NCBI GenBank assembly: GCA_958402795.1
Contig: CATXUX010000006.1
Coordinates: 1 to 64,000 of the forward strand
Direction: 5' to 3'
Length of the DNA: 64,000 bases
Source: an uncultured Lachnospiraceae bacterium
Lineage (GTDB): Bacteria; Bacillota; Clostridia; Lachnospirales; Lachnospiraceae
The translations under genes were made by a program, and so were the position numbers. Shown in pieces: positions 51,302 to 59,814 of the stretch. The notes below the pieces were generated by a model that did not search any database, had not been told where the DNA came from, and saw nothing but the letters and a program-made list of their open reading frames with translations. Positions within the stretch are counted from its first letter, which is position 1, and each line of letters starts with the position of its first letter.

Positions 51302-51634
51302 CTATTTTGTATAAGCGAAAATTGCTTTTTCTACAAGCGTATTCAGTGATATTCCCTCATCTGCCGCACGCAGCACCGCTCTTTTATGCAATTCCGGCGT
51401 TACTCTGACGTTAAAACTTCCTTTATATGTTTTCTCCGGAGATTCTCCCTTTCTTTTGCAATCTTCCAGATATTCATCCACCATCTCGTGAAAAGATTTC
51501 TTTAGCTCTGTTACCGATTCCCCTTCAAATAAAATCAGACTGTTAATCCCCAATACTTTACCATAGAAACATTCATCTTCATCTGAATACTCGACTGAAC
51601 CATAAAAATTCTTATACTTCATGCAATTATTCAT
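51302..51634 (-). CDS. hicB: HicB-family antitoxin
   Basis: A 110-aa protein with the HicB partial RNase-H-like fold (YGSVEYSDEDECFYGKVLGI ... SLILFEGESVTELKKSFHEMVDEYLEDC) and a C-terminal ribbon-helix-helix (FNVRVTPELHKRAVLRAADE). The toxin gene hicA that should precede it is broken (51627-51777). The antitoxin frame itself appears intact and has a purine-rich AAAGGAGATGG site upstream. Confidence 0.87.
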   Translation of the reverse strand: MNNCMKYKNFYGSVEYSDEDECFYGKVLGINSLILFEGESVTELKKSFHEMVDEYLEDCKRKGESPEKTYKGSFNVRVTPELHKRAVLRAADEGISLNTLVEKAIFAYTK

Positions 51635-51777
51635 TGTTTTCCATCTCCTTTTCCAAAATTCTCATTACTTCTCTCAATATATACTTCTTAACAATGTTTC
51701 CCGGATGTGGTTTATGTACATAAAAAGTCATTTGGTATACTTTGTGCTTTTTCTAATAATTTATCTCTTTTACTCAT
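51627..51777 (-). pseudogene. hicA: Degraded hicA toxin gene (internal deletion and frameshift)
   Basis: On the minus strand an ATG at 51777, 6 bases after AAAGGA, begins MSKRDKLLEKAQSIPNDF and then hits a TAA. In the next frame, the sequence resumes as HKPHPGNIVKKYILREVMR and ends ILEKEMENNE with a stop overlapping the hicB ATG by 8 bases. N- and C-terminal parts fit HicA-type mRNA interferases, but the central segment with the strands and the catalytic-histidine region is missing and the frames do not join. The toxin is therefore inactive. A promoter precedes it. Confidence 0.75.
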
Positions 51778-51793
51778 ATATATTCCTTTCTTT

Positions 51794-51821
51794 AGTATAT
51801 CACTTTTTCTTCTATCTGCAA
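51794..51821 (-). promoter_or_regulatory. Promoter of the hicA remnant-hicB unit
   Basis: On the minus strand TTGCAG (51821-51816), a 16-base spacer and TATACT (51799-51794), 17 bases before the hicA start. Confidence 0.6.
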
Positions 51822-51852
51822 CTGTTTTTTAGTTACTTTTTCTTTCGCGCTT

Positions 51853-54213
51853 TCACTTTACGTATCTTTCCACACGCATAACTTCTCCATCACTGACCAC
51901 AGTCACCGCGCCGCAATCCTGTGTGTTATAAATCTGGCATCCGCACGTTTCCAGACGAAGCAGGGTTTCTTCGTGCGGATGACCGTACCGATTTTCTTTC
52001 CCGGCAGAAATCAGCGCGATCTCCGGCGATACGCTCTGCAGAAATTCCTCTGAAGTGGAATTTTTTGAGCCGTGATGTGCGACTTTGAGTACATCATATT
52101 TCTGGCTGTCGAGTTTTTCTGTAAGCAGGCCTTCTCCCTCTCCTTCCACATCTCCGGTAAATAGCATATCAAATGCTTCATATTGCAGCGCCAGTACCAT
52201 TGATGCGGCATTTCCGGATTCCCCGCTATACTCATGCCCGGGCGCCAGACAGCGGATTGCAAAAGCTGCTTCTCCGTCTGCTTTTGCGTAATCTCTCCCC
52301 GTCAGAATCTCTCCTTCCTGCATGGTCACGACACGGGTGTTGTTCTGCCGTGCCAGCTTTGCCAGACCGAGCAGGGTTTCGTCCAGTACCCGTTCTTCCG
52401 GGAGAACCAGCGTATCAATTCTGACGCCCAGTTTTTGATTCTCCAGCAATTCCCGGATCCCACCGACATGATCTTCGTCTCCATGCGAAAGAAATACATA
52501 ATCCAACACCCCGACCCCCTGAGATTCCAGAAAGGGTTCCAGACGATATGTCCCCACATTCTTTACATCTGTGCTTCCGCCATCCACCAGACAATGCCGG
52601 CCATCCGGCGTGCGGATATACATGCAGTCGCCCTGTCCCACGTCCAGCATGACAACCTTTACTTCTCCCGCTCTGCCATGAGCATTAGCAGTGAGGATAC
52701 CAAACAGGACAGCCTGAAAAAGCAGTATACCCGGTATGAGCCTGCTGTTTCCTGCCTTCCCGCCTCCAGTGTGCTGTCTGTCCGCCTGCTTTCTTCCGTT
52801 TCGTTTGTTTTCTGTATCCGCGCACGTCCTCCCGCCTGCATAGCAAAGAACGGCAAGCACGATGTAGTACAGTATGATAAGCCAAACGGGCGGTTGTCCA
52901 GTCACGAGCCTTCCGCAAGGAAGCTCCATCGACCATTCGCATCCCGTCTCATACAGCCATAGGATCCATTTGCAGATCTGCAGCAGACAGGTTCCTCCGC
53001 CCGGAAAGATCAGGAACAGTACAGAACCCGCAAGTCCCGCGCCCAGCACGGCGGACATCAGCGGGATCACCAGCAGGTTGAGCAGAACAGACCAGACCGG
53101 GAGTTCAAAATAATAGTACAGCATGAGCGGAAGCAAAGTGATCTGAATCGCCATGCCCGAAGCAAGGAATTTCGGGATCCAGGGACAGTTTTCCAGCACG
53201 GGAACTACCACGGCGATTCCCAGGATTGCCCCGAAAGAAAGCTGAAATCCTGCATCAAAGAGATAGAGAGGCTGCCACAATACGATCACCGCAACCGCCA
53301 GGGAAAGCGAGGTCGGAAGGTCGTAATCCCGCCCCGTGATCTCCGCGCCCATGCGGACAACATACATCACGATTGCCCGAAGGCTGGAAACTCCCGCCCC
53401 GATCATGAGCGTATAGAGCGTAAGCAGAACAATCCCCGCAATGCCGGCGGGAGCAAATCCGGCGCCCGTCTTCCGCAACAGCCTGTAGAGTCCCATTCCG
53501 ATGAATGACATGTGTAATCCGGAAATTGCCAGAATATGACCGATCCCACTCTTCTGAAACAGTGTTTTCGTATCCGGGTCAAGTCCGCTTTTATCGCCGA
53601 GCAGAATCGCGCTCATACTGTTTCCATACGATTCTCCCAGCGCATCGACAAGCAGAGATTTCCAGCGGCTCCTCAAAACAGCAAGCCATTCTCTGACCGG
53701 GTGGACTTTTGATCCGACGATCTCTGCGCCGTCGCTCCACAAAGAGGCATGAATCCCCTGCTTCTGGTAATAAAATTTCCGGTCAAAATTACCCGGATTT
53801 GACGCTTCAGAAAAGAATCCGACGTCTCCGCTGACACGGATCGTATTCCCGATACAGATCTTTCCGGTATTTTTTTCTTTCCTGCTTTTTTCTTTCTCGT
53901 TTTCTTCTTTTACTGTGATTTCTGAATCCTGCCGTCTGATATAGACAAGAATTTCCGAATCTTCATTTATTTCTGATTTTGTGATAGAATCTTCCAGACG
54001 GACATGATTATCCGTCAGATAGTATACCTGATACTCCGGTTTTTCTTCCCTTCTGTAGACTGTACCTGCCACTGTGATACGGTCGCCTTCACCGGCAGTC
54101 TGCTCCAATGCGGAAGGCTTCAGATCTTTTGCGTTCTGAAATCCTCCCGCAATTACGGCCTGCACTGCCAGAAATAAAACCGAAGCAATGCATAAAGGTC
54201 TTTTTATCTTCAT
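51853..54213 (-). CDS. comEC: DNA internalization protein ComEC/Rec2
   Basis: A 786-aa polytopic membrane protein that forms the DNA uptake channel. It has an N-terminal OB-like domain, a central competence domain with many helices (ILAISGLHMSFIGMGLYRLL) and a C-terminal metallo-beta-lactamase domain with LSHGDEDHVGG and KVAHHGSKNSTSEE. It overlaps the GerMN lipoprotein gene by 4 bases (ATGA) and lacks its own good ribosome site, indicating coupling. It is the last gene of the comEA-walRK run. All hallmark motifs are intact, so it is likely functional. Confidence 0.93.
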   Translation of the reverse strand: MKIKRPLCIASVLFLAVQAVIAGGFQNAKDLKPSALEQTAGEGDRITVAGTVYRREEKPEYQVYYLTDNHVRLEDSITKSEINEDSEILVYIRRQDSEITVKEENEKEKSRKEKNTGKICIGNTIRVSGDVGFFSEASNPGNFDRKFYYQKQGIHASLWSDGAEIVGSKVHPVREWLAVLRSRWKSLLVDALGESYGNSMSAILLGDKSGLDPDTKTLFQKSGIGHILAISGLHMSFIGMGLYRLLRKTGAGFAPAGIAGIVLLTLYTLMIGAGVSSLRAIVMYVVRMGAEITGRDYDLPTSLSLAVAVIVLWQPLYLFDAGFQLSFGAILGIAVVVPVLENCPWIPKFLASGMAIQITLLPLMLYYYFELPVWSVLLNLLVIPLMSAVLGAGLAGSVLFLIFPGGGTCLLQICKWILWLYETGCEWSMELPCGRLVTGQPPVWLIILYYIVLAVLCYAGGRTCADTENKRNGRKQADRQHTGGGKAGNSRLIPGILLFQAVLFGILTANAHGRAGEVKVVMLDVGQGDCMYIRTPDGRHCLVDGGSTDVKNVGTYRLEPFLESQGVGVLDYVFLSHGDEDHVGGIRELLENQKLGVRIDTLVLPEERVLDETLLGLAKLARQNNTRVVTMQEGEILTGRDYAKADGEAAFAIRCLAPGHEYSGESGNAASMVLALQYEAFDMLFTGDVEGEGEGLLTEKLDSQKYDVLKVAHHGSKNSTSEEFLQSVSPEIALISAGKENRYGHPHEETLLRLETCGCQIYNTQDCGAVTVVSDGEVMRVERYVK

Positions 54214-55193
54214 TCTTCATCCGTATGTTCCATCCAGTCCCAGTTCGCCGTAAACGGCTGTGACAGATCCACGGTATCTTTGTATTTTACATTCTTTTCC
54301 CCATTTACCATGATCTGCACTTTTTCCGCCGAGGTTCCTCCGACGAGTGAATTTACAAGGGAATATATTGCTACTTCCGGTTTCACATTATATGTGCTGT
54401 TCAAAAACTCTGAGTCGAAATTCACATAGCAGATGTCATCCTTTAACGTCACACTCAATACTGTTGTCGACGGATTCAGCGTCGGATAAACCGTTCCTTT
54501 TTTCGGCCCCTGCAGCAGCTTTTCTACGATCAGCTTTTCCCGTGACATGTTGCTGTTGTATTTTACATCCATCTTCTGCGCCGTCAGATTTTCCCCCGTC
54601 TCGTTCGTAAAGTATAAGGTAAGCGTTGTCTTTTCATAAGAGCTAAGCGACGCCCCTTCATTGGATACAAAATCGTCCCCGTTCAGGATTCCGACGTCGC
54701 TGCCGTCGCTGTTTTTCAGCGGTTCGCCCTCCACGCTGATGCGCACTCCGCTGATCCCGTCGATCCTCGTCAGTGACTGCACGACCGCCGCGCGGACCAG
54801 CTTTTCCTCCAGCGGGGCGATTTCCTGATATGGTGCGCCAAAATCCAGATATGCCACATTATACTGGATTGAGAAACTATTCACCGATACATTTTCCGGA
54901 ATCGGCGGACTATACTCGATATCCTCCGCCGGTTTTTTCAGTTCTTCCAGCATCGCCGTGGCAGCCTCCTGCGCGTCGGTCTCTTCGATTTCATAGCTCA
55001 CCTTGATCAGTCCGGTTCTGTCACTGTTCAGGCAGTAGATAAAGGGATCCCCCGGCTGCACGTCAATTCGTTTCCCACATGCAGACAACTGAACTAACAT
55101 GCCAAGAGCCAGAAGAATAGCGAAGCATCTTCCGGAAGTATCTCTTCTTCCCAAACGTTTCCGGGAAGTAATGTTCCGTTCTGAATCTTTCAT
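54210..55193 (-). CDS. GerMN-domain lipoprotein
   Basis: A 327-aa exported lipoprotein. The basic N-terminus, hydrophobic stretch and lipobox LVQLSAC (Cys39) give lipid anchoring on the outer membrane face. Two GerMN (sporulation/spore-germination) domains follow, roughly residues 70-180 and 200-300, the second with KKGTVYPTLNPSTTVLSVTL. GGAGGG lies 6 bases before the ATG, 11 bp after walK. Its position after walRK suggests a cell-wall or envelope role. Confidence 0.85.
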   Translation of the reverse strand: MKDSERNITSRKRLGRRDTSGRCFAILLALGMLVQLSACGKRIDVQPGDPFIYCLNSDRTGLIKVSYEIEETDAQEAATAMLEELKKPAEDIEYSPPIPENVSVNSFSIQYNVAYLDFGAPYQEIAPLEEKLVRAAVVQSLTRIDGISGVRISVEGEPLKNSDGSDVGILNGDDFVSNEGASLSSYEKTTLTLYFTNETGENLTAQKMDVKYNSNMSREKLIVEKLLQGPKKGTVYPTLNPSTTVLSVTLKDDICYVNFDSEFLNSTYNVKPEVAIYSLVNSLVGGTSAEKVQIMVNGEKNVKYKDTVDLSQPFTANWDWMEHTDEE

Positions 55194-55204
55194 AATCCAC
55201 CCTC

Positions 55205-56677
55205 CTACGCAGAAACGTAAATCAGAGGGATCCGAACCGTAAATGTAGTTCCTTCCCCATGTTCACTGTACACTTTAATGGAACCCCGGTGCATGATCAC
55301 GGAATTCCGGGCAATGGAAAGTCCAAGACCGGTTCCTCCGATCTCCCGGGAGTGCGACTTGTCCACCCGGTAAAACCGTTCGAAAATATGTTCCTGATCT
55401 TCTTTTGGAATCCCCATCCCTGAATCTGCCACTTTCACATAGAAGTACTTATGGTCGGCATTCAGCGTAACATGAACCCAGCCGCCGTCATAATTGTATT
55501 TGATCGCATTTTCCACCAGGTTCGAGATCGCGAGTGTCATTTTCACTTCATCAATCTCTCCTGTGACAGGACGGAAACTCTCCAGCACGATCTCTACATT
55601 CTTCTTTTCCGCGATCGGACGCAGCCGTTTCAGGATCAGTTCCAGCATCTCATTGATATTCACCGGAGCAATATTCAGATCCTGGGAGGTCTTATCCATC
55701 TTCACCAGTGTCAGGAGGTCATTGATAATATCATTCTCCCGGTCGATCTCCTTCGTAATATCCTGCATAAACTCCTGATAGATCTCCAGCGGGACATTTT
55801 CCTGCGTCACAAGTGAATCTGCCAGCACTTTCATGGACGCCAGAGGTGTTTTCAGCTCATGGGAGACATTGGAAACGAACTCTTCCCGGGAATCATCGAG
55901 CCGCTTCATCCGCTCCAGCATCTTATTGAGCGCCTCTGAGATCTCCTTTGTCTCTGTAAATGTATTTTCATGGAACACCTCTACGGAATATCCTTCGTTC
56001 ACGCCCTCGATATCTTTCTTGATCCTCTGCAGCGGACGCACAATACGGTCGGCAAGCAAAGGGGAAACTGCCATGACGATAATAAATATCAGGATCAGAA
56101 TCCCGCCGCCTCTTGTATAAAATATCTGCAGGCTGTCTTCGATCGTTGCTGTAGAAACGCTTGCCAGCATCACCCCCGTGATGCTGCCGCTCTCAGAGTC
56201 TATGATCGGGGACACTACTTCGATATAATGGTTCTTCCGGTCGTAGAAGTTCGTCGTCTCTCCCTGCATGCACCGGACTACATTTTCTGATACAAATGTT
56301 TTCCCTTCATCCAGCTCATACGTATCCTCTACGATCACTAAATTCTGGTCCACGATCATCACACGGCCGTTATAAATATTCGTGAGCTGTGTCAGATTTG
56401 CATTCAGTATATCCGATGACCAGCCGTCCTGGCCGCTGTAGTTCCCCAGTTGGTCACACAGGATCGTACACTGGTTCTGTATCTCTGCCGTACGCAGAGA
56501 TACCGCTCTTGATTCATAGGATTTGATCAGACCGAAATATGCCGCCAGACTCGATAATACCCCCACGCACATCACGATCAGAATAATGCGCAGCCGCAGG
56601 CTTTTCAGCTTATCCTTTAATTTAAAATCAATTTTAACCCTGGAAATAATAACCCACTCCCCACTTCGTCTGCACAT
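55205..56677 (-). CDS. walK: Sensor histidine kinase, WalK/VicK type
   Basis: A membrane sensor kinase of up to 490 aa. It has a transmembrane helix near residue 30 (RIILIVMCVGVLSSLAAYFG), an extracellular sensor domain to about residue 190, a second helix (GGGILILIFIIVMAVSPLLA), HAMP, HisKA with FVSNVSHELKTPLASMK, and HATPase with DSGMGIP and GTGLGLSIA. The start is uncertain: the ATG at 56677 lies 44 bases inside walR, and no better in-frame start exists before the first helix. It pairs with the adjacent WalR. PhoR is the alternative identity. Confidence 0.87.
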   Translation of the reverse strand: MCRRSGEWVIISRVKIDFKLKDKLKSLRLRIILIVMCVGVLSSLAAYFGLIKSYESRAVSLRTAEIQNQCTILCDQLGNYSGQDGWSSDILNANLTQLTNIYNGRVMIVDQNLVIVEDTYELDEGKTFVSENVVRCMQGETTNFYDRKNHYIEVVSPIIDSESGSITGVMLASVSTATIEDSLQIFYTRGGGILILIFIIVMAVSPLLADRIVRPLQRIKKDIEGVNEGYSVEVFHENTFTETKEISEALNKMLERMKRLDDSREEFVSNVSHELKTPLASMKVLADSLVTQENVPLEIYQEFMQDITKEIDRENDIINDLLTLVKMDKTSQDLNIAPVNINEMLELILKRLRPIAEKKNVEIVLESFRPVTGEIDEVKMTLAISNLVENAIKYNYDGGWVHVTLNADHKYFYVKVADSGMGIPKEDQEHIFERFYRVDKSHSREIGGTGLGLSIARNSVIMHRGSIKVYSEHGEGTTFTVRIPLIYVSA

Positions 56678-57323
56678 ACCGTGGTTCGCTCGGATTCCGT
56701 TCCACCTTTTCCCTAAGCCTTCTGATATGTACGTCTACTGTTCTTGCATCGCCCGGATAATCATTGCCCCAGATCAGCTTGAGAAGATTTTCCCTGCTGT
56801 ATACCTTGTTCGGGTTCTTCGCAAGCAGTTCCAGAACATCATATTCCTTTGCCGTCAGATTGACTTCACGCTCTCCGATAAACACTCGCCGGCTCTCACA
56901 GTCGATCTTCATAGGTCCTTTGACGATCACCATTCCTGCGGGATTCTCGTCGCGCTTTGCCGTTCTTCGCATGATCGCCTTGATGCGTGCTTTCACTTCC
57001 AGAATATTAAACGGTTTCGTAATATAATCATCGGCGCCATACTCCAGTCCGAGGATCTTATCCATATCCTCGCTTTTTGCCGTAAGCATCACGACCGGCA
57101 TATCTGAAAATTCCCGTATCTGCTGACAGACCTGAAACCCGTCCAGTTTTGGAAGCATGACATCAAGGAGCACAAGATCATACTCCTGCTTCTTTGCGTA
57201 CTCCAGCGCTTCTTCTCCGTCATATGCGCAGTCCACTTCCATGCCGTCCTGCTCAAGACTGAAACGGATTCCCTTTACGATCAGCTTTTCATCGTCTACT
57301 ACTAAGATCTTTTTCTTGCTCAT
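56634..57323 (-). CDS. walR: Response regulator, WalR/PhoB type (OmpR family)
   Basis: A 229-aa regulator from the ATG at 57323 (MSKKKILVVDDEKLI). The receiver domain has the phosphorylated Asp in DLVLLDVMLPKLDGF and the conserved Lys in YGADDYITKPF. The winged helix has LTAKEYDVLELLAKNP and RTVDVHIRRLREKVE. An upstream TTG in the same frame (57344) is possible but unlikely. The gene overlaps walK and lies 28 bp after comEA. A triple direct repeat of the WalR type precedes the operon, suggesting autoregulation. Confidence 0.9.
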   Translation of the reverse strand: MSKKKILVVDDEKLIVKGIRFSLEQDGMEVDCAYDGEEALEYAKKQEYDLVLLDVMLPKLDGFQVCQQIREFSDMPVVMLTAKSEDMDKILGLEYGADDYITKPFNILEVKARIKAIMRRTAKRDENPAGMVIVKGPMKIDCESRRVFIGEREVNLTAKEYDVLELLAKNPNKVYSRENLLKLIWGNDYPGDARTVDVHIRRLREKVERNPSEPRYVQTKWGVGYYFQG

Positions 57324-57351
57324 GCCTACAACTCTTTCCCTCAACTTACAG

Positions 57352-58008
57352 TCATATCGTTATGCTGTCTTTCAATTTTTGAAATATACCTTCTTTGATT
57401 CCGTCCACGTTCATCAATTCTTCAATGCTATGGAATGGGCCATTCGCCTCCCGGTACGCAAGGATGCTCTCTGCCCGCGATTCTCCGATCCCGCTCAGTG
57501 TCATCAGTTCTTCTTTCGACGCCGTATTCAGATTCACCTTTCCGTCCGTCTCCGGCTGTTCCAAAGAAGGCTGCGCCACAGCAATTCCCTGCTCGGCTTC
57601 CTCCTTTGTCGGGATCAGGATCTGCTGCCCGTCTGCCAGAATCTGTGCCTGATTTACCGCATTCTCTGCCGCGTCCTCCCGCAGTCCTCCTGCCTTTGCG
57701 AGCGCTTCATACACTCTCGCCTCCCCGGGAAGTTCATAGACTCCCGGATGCATAACAGCACCGCAGACGTATACGAAAATCGTCTCTGTTTCGTCCTGTT
57801 CCTCTTCCGGCACATCTGATTTCTCCGGAATCTCCCGGTTTTGTTCTTCCCCATCCATCTCTTCGCCGGCCTGCAGCCTGTCATCCGTCTCCGGCTCCAG
57901 TGTCCGGAGTGAATCATCCGTCTCCCTGCTGCAGCCTGCAAAGCATAATAATACGATACCTACAGCCAGCACTGTTTTTTTTATCATCCGTAACCGCATC
58001 TTTTTCAT
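57352..58008 (-). CDS. comEA: ComEA-family DNA-binding lipoprotein
   Basis: A 218-aa exported competence protein. The signal peptide ends with lipobox LLCFAGC, then an acidic linker leads to an SLBB domain (IFVYVCGAVMHPGVYELP) and a C-terminal helix-hairpin-helix DNA-binding domain (KVNLNTASKEELMTLSGIGESRAESILAYRE). It captures incoming DNA for ComEC, encoded at the end of the same run. AAGGAG is 5 bases before the ATG. It is the first gene of an apparent comEA-walR-walK-gerM-comEC operon. Confidence 0.92.
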   Translation of the reverse strand: MKKMRLRMIKKTVLAVGIVLLCFAGCSRETDDSLRTLEPETDDRLQAGEEMDGEEQNREIPEKSDVPEEEQDETETIFVYVCGAVMHPGVYELPGEARVYEALAKAGGLREDAAENAVNQAQILADGQQILIPTKEEAEQGIAVAQPSLEQPETDGKVNLNTASKEELMTLSGIGESRAESILAYREANGPFHSIEELMNVDGIKEGIFQKLKDSITI

Positions 58009-58062
58009 CTCTGCTCCTTACGGCGTGCCCCGGTGTAAGTCCCTTTCAGTCAGACAAATACC

Positions 58063-58091
58063 ATTTTAGCGAATTATTTCAGAAAATACAA
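58063..58091 (-). promoter_or_regulatory. Promoter of comEA-walRK
   Basis: On the minus strand TTGTAT (58091-58086), a 17-base spacer and TAAAAT (58068-58063), 55 bp before comEA. Confidence 0.6.
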
Positions 58092-58097
58092 TACAAA

Positions 58098-58125
58098 TTT
58101 ACATTTTCATTACGTTTTAATTACG
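58098..58125 (-). promoter_or_regulatory. Triple direct repeat resembling a WalR box
   Basis: On the minus strand CGTAAT-N5-CGTAAT-N5-TGTAAA, with an exact 11-bp period, ends 6 bases before the -35. This matches the TGTWAH-N5-TGTWAH pattern known for WalR-type regulators, with one deviating base in two copies. It overlaps the 3' end of the ydcZ-like gene. Confidence 0.6.
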
Positions 58126-58557
58126 TTCCCACTGAAAAATGGCAAACCCGGCCACAGCAAGCGCGAGGCCGCCGGCCTTTTTCCAGTCGAATGGAATCTT
58201 TTCCGCCCCGAATAACCCGAAAAGCTCGATCATGTATGATACCGCCGTCTGGGCAATTACGATCAGAAGTGTCGCTTTCGCCGGACCGAGCGCCTCCATG
58301 CTTTTTATCACCGTCCATGTGATTCCCGCACCGATCACACCGCCAAGCAGCACGTACTTCGGCTGTACCTTTCCCAGCGCACTGATGCTGTCCCGTCCGG
58401 TGAGCAGCCACGCCGCTGTACAGACTACGAACGCGCTGAACTGAACCCACATATTGGATACCCACATTCCTACCGTGTCCGTCACCCTTGTATTGAAAAC
58501 CCCCTGTACACTCATCAGGGCGCCGGATAAAAGCGCAATCAAAAAACCAGCCATCAT
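58117..58557 (-). CDS. YdcZ-family (DUF606) small DMT-type transporter
   Basis: A 146-aa integral membrane protein with about five helices, beginning MMAGFLIALLSGALMSVQGVFNTRV, a typical DUF606/YdcZ start, and ending GGLALAVAGFAIFQWERN. AGGAGG is 6 bases before the first of two ATGs. Members are half-size relatives of drug/metabolite transporters, with unknown substrate. It lies between argD and comEA on the same strand, 72 bp after argD. Confidence 0.8.
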   Translation of the reverse strand: MMAGFLIALLSGALMSVQGVFNTRVTDTVGMWVSNMWVQFSAFVVCTAAWLLTGRDSISALGKVQPKYVLLGGVIGAGITWTVIKSMEALGPAKATLLIVIAQTAVSYMIELFGLFGAEKIPFDWKKAGGLALAVAGFAIFQWERN

Positions 58558-58629
58558 CTTCTACCTCCTGCCGAATACATCGTCTGTCTGGTAGTATGTC
58601 CTGATTGCCGGTTTTTATCCGTTGTTATA

Positions 58630-59814
58630 CTATTGTGCCAGTGCGCATTCCAGTTTTTGGATCATCTCATCGATCTGCGGCTTTTCCACGATCAGTGGAG
58701 GAACAAAGCGGATCGTATTTCCCTTCGCCGTAATGATCAGCAGTCCTTCTTCTCTCGCGCGGTTCACAACTTCCCCCGCCGGTACGGTCAGTTCAATCCC
58801 CTGGATCAGTCCCATACCTCTGCGCTCCCTGATGCAGTCCAGCTTTGCAGTCAGTTCGTCCAGCCGCCTGGTCAGGTATGCCCCTGCTTCTTTTACATGT
58901 TCCACGATGTGTTCTTCTTCAAAGATCTCAAGCACTGTCTTCACCGCCATACATGCCAGCGGATTCCCGCCGTATGTAGAGCCGTGGTCTCCTGCTTTCA
59001 TCGAGGACGCGGCCACTTTTTCCGTCATTGCAAAAGCACCCACAGGAATCCCGTTTCCGATTGCTTTCGCCAGCGTCATCACATCCGGCTTCACGCCATA
59101 CCCCTGCCATGCGAACATCGAGCCGGTCCGTCCCATCCCGCACTGGATCTCGTCGCAGATCATCAGGATATCCTGCTCATCACAGAGTGTCCGTATTCCT
59201 TCCATAAATTCCTGTGTTGCCGGATGGATGCCGCCTTCTCCCTGTACCGGTTCCAGAATGATCGCGCAGGTTTTCTCATTTACCAGCGCCTTTACACTGT
59301 CCAGATCGTTGTATTTTGCAAATTTCACTCCGGGAAGAAGCGGTTCAAACGGCTCCCGGTAGGCGGCCGTTCCCGTCACGGATACCGCACCGATAGAACG
59401 GCCGTGAAAGGAGTTTTCCATTGCGATAATCTCATACCGCCCGGATTGTTTTGTATATGCATATTTTCTTGCCGTCTTCAGCGCGCCCTCGATCGCTTCG
59501 GTCCCGCTGTTCGTAAAAAATACACGGTCCATCTGCGACGCCCGGTTCAAAAGCTTTGCCGCCTCCCCGCAGTTTTCGTGATAATACAGATTGGAGGTGT
59601 GGCACAGCTTATCAATCTGTTCTTTCAGCGCGCGGCTGAATGTCTCGTTTCCATACCCCAGTCCGCACACGGCGATCCCCGCCGCGAAATCCAGATATTT
59701 TTTCCCGTCTGTATCGTAAAGATACACACCCTCTCCCCGCTCCAGTGTGACCGGAAAGCGGTTATATACATGCAGCAGGTTTTCCTCTGCATCCAGGATC
59801 TTCTCATTCACCAT
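58630..59814 (-). CDS. argD: Acetylornithine aminotransferase
   Basis: A class-III PLP aminotransferase of 394 aa converting N-acetylglutamate semialdehyde to N-acetylornithine. SGTEAIEGALKTARKYAY, DEIQCGMGRTG and the PLP lysine in DVMTLAKAIGNGIPVGAF are intact. It overlaps argB by 11 bases. It is the last gene of the arginine operon. Confidence 0.95.
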   Translation of the reverse strand: MVNEKILDAEENLLHVYNRFPVTLERGEGVYLYDTDGKKYLDFAAGIAVCGLGYGNETFSRALKEQIDKLCHTSNLYYHENCGEAAKLLNRASQMDRVFFTNSGTEAIEGALKTARKYAYTKQSGRYEIIAMENSFHGRSIGAVSVTGTAAYREPFEPLLPGVKFAKYNDLDSVKALVNEKTCAIILEPVQGEGGIHPATQEFMEGIRTLCDEQDILMICDEIQCGMGRTGSMFAWQGYGVKPDVMTLAKAIGNGIPVGAFAMTEKVAASSMKAGDHGSTYGGNPLACMAVKTVLEIFEEEHIVEHVKEAGAYLTRRLDELTAKLDCIRERRGMGLIQGIELTVPAGEVVNRAREEGLLIITAKGNTIRFVPPLIVEKPQIDEMIQKLECALAQ

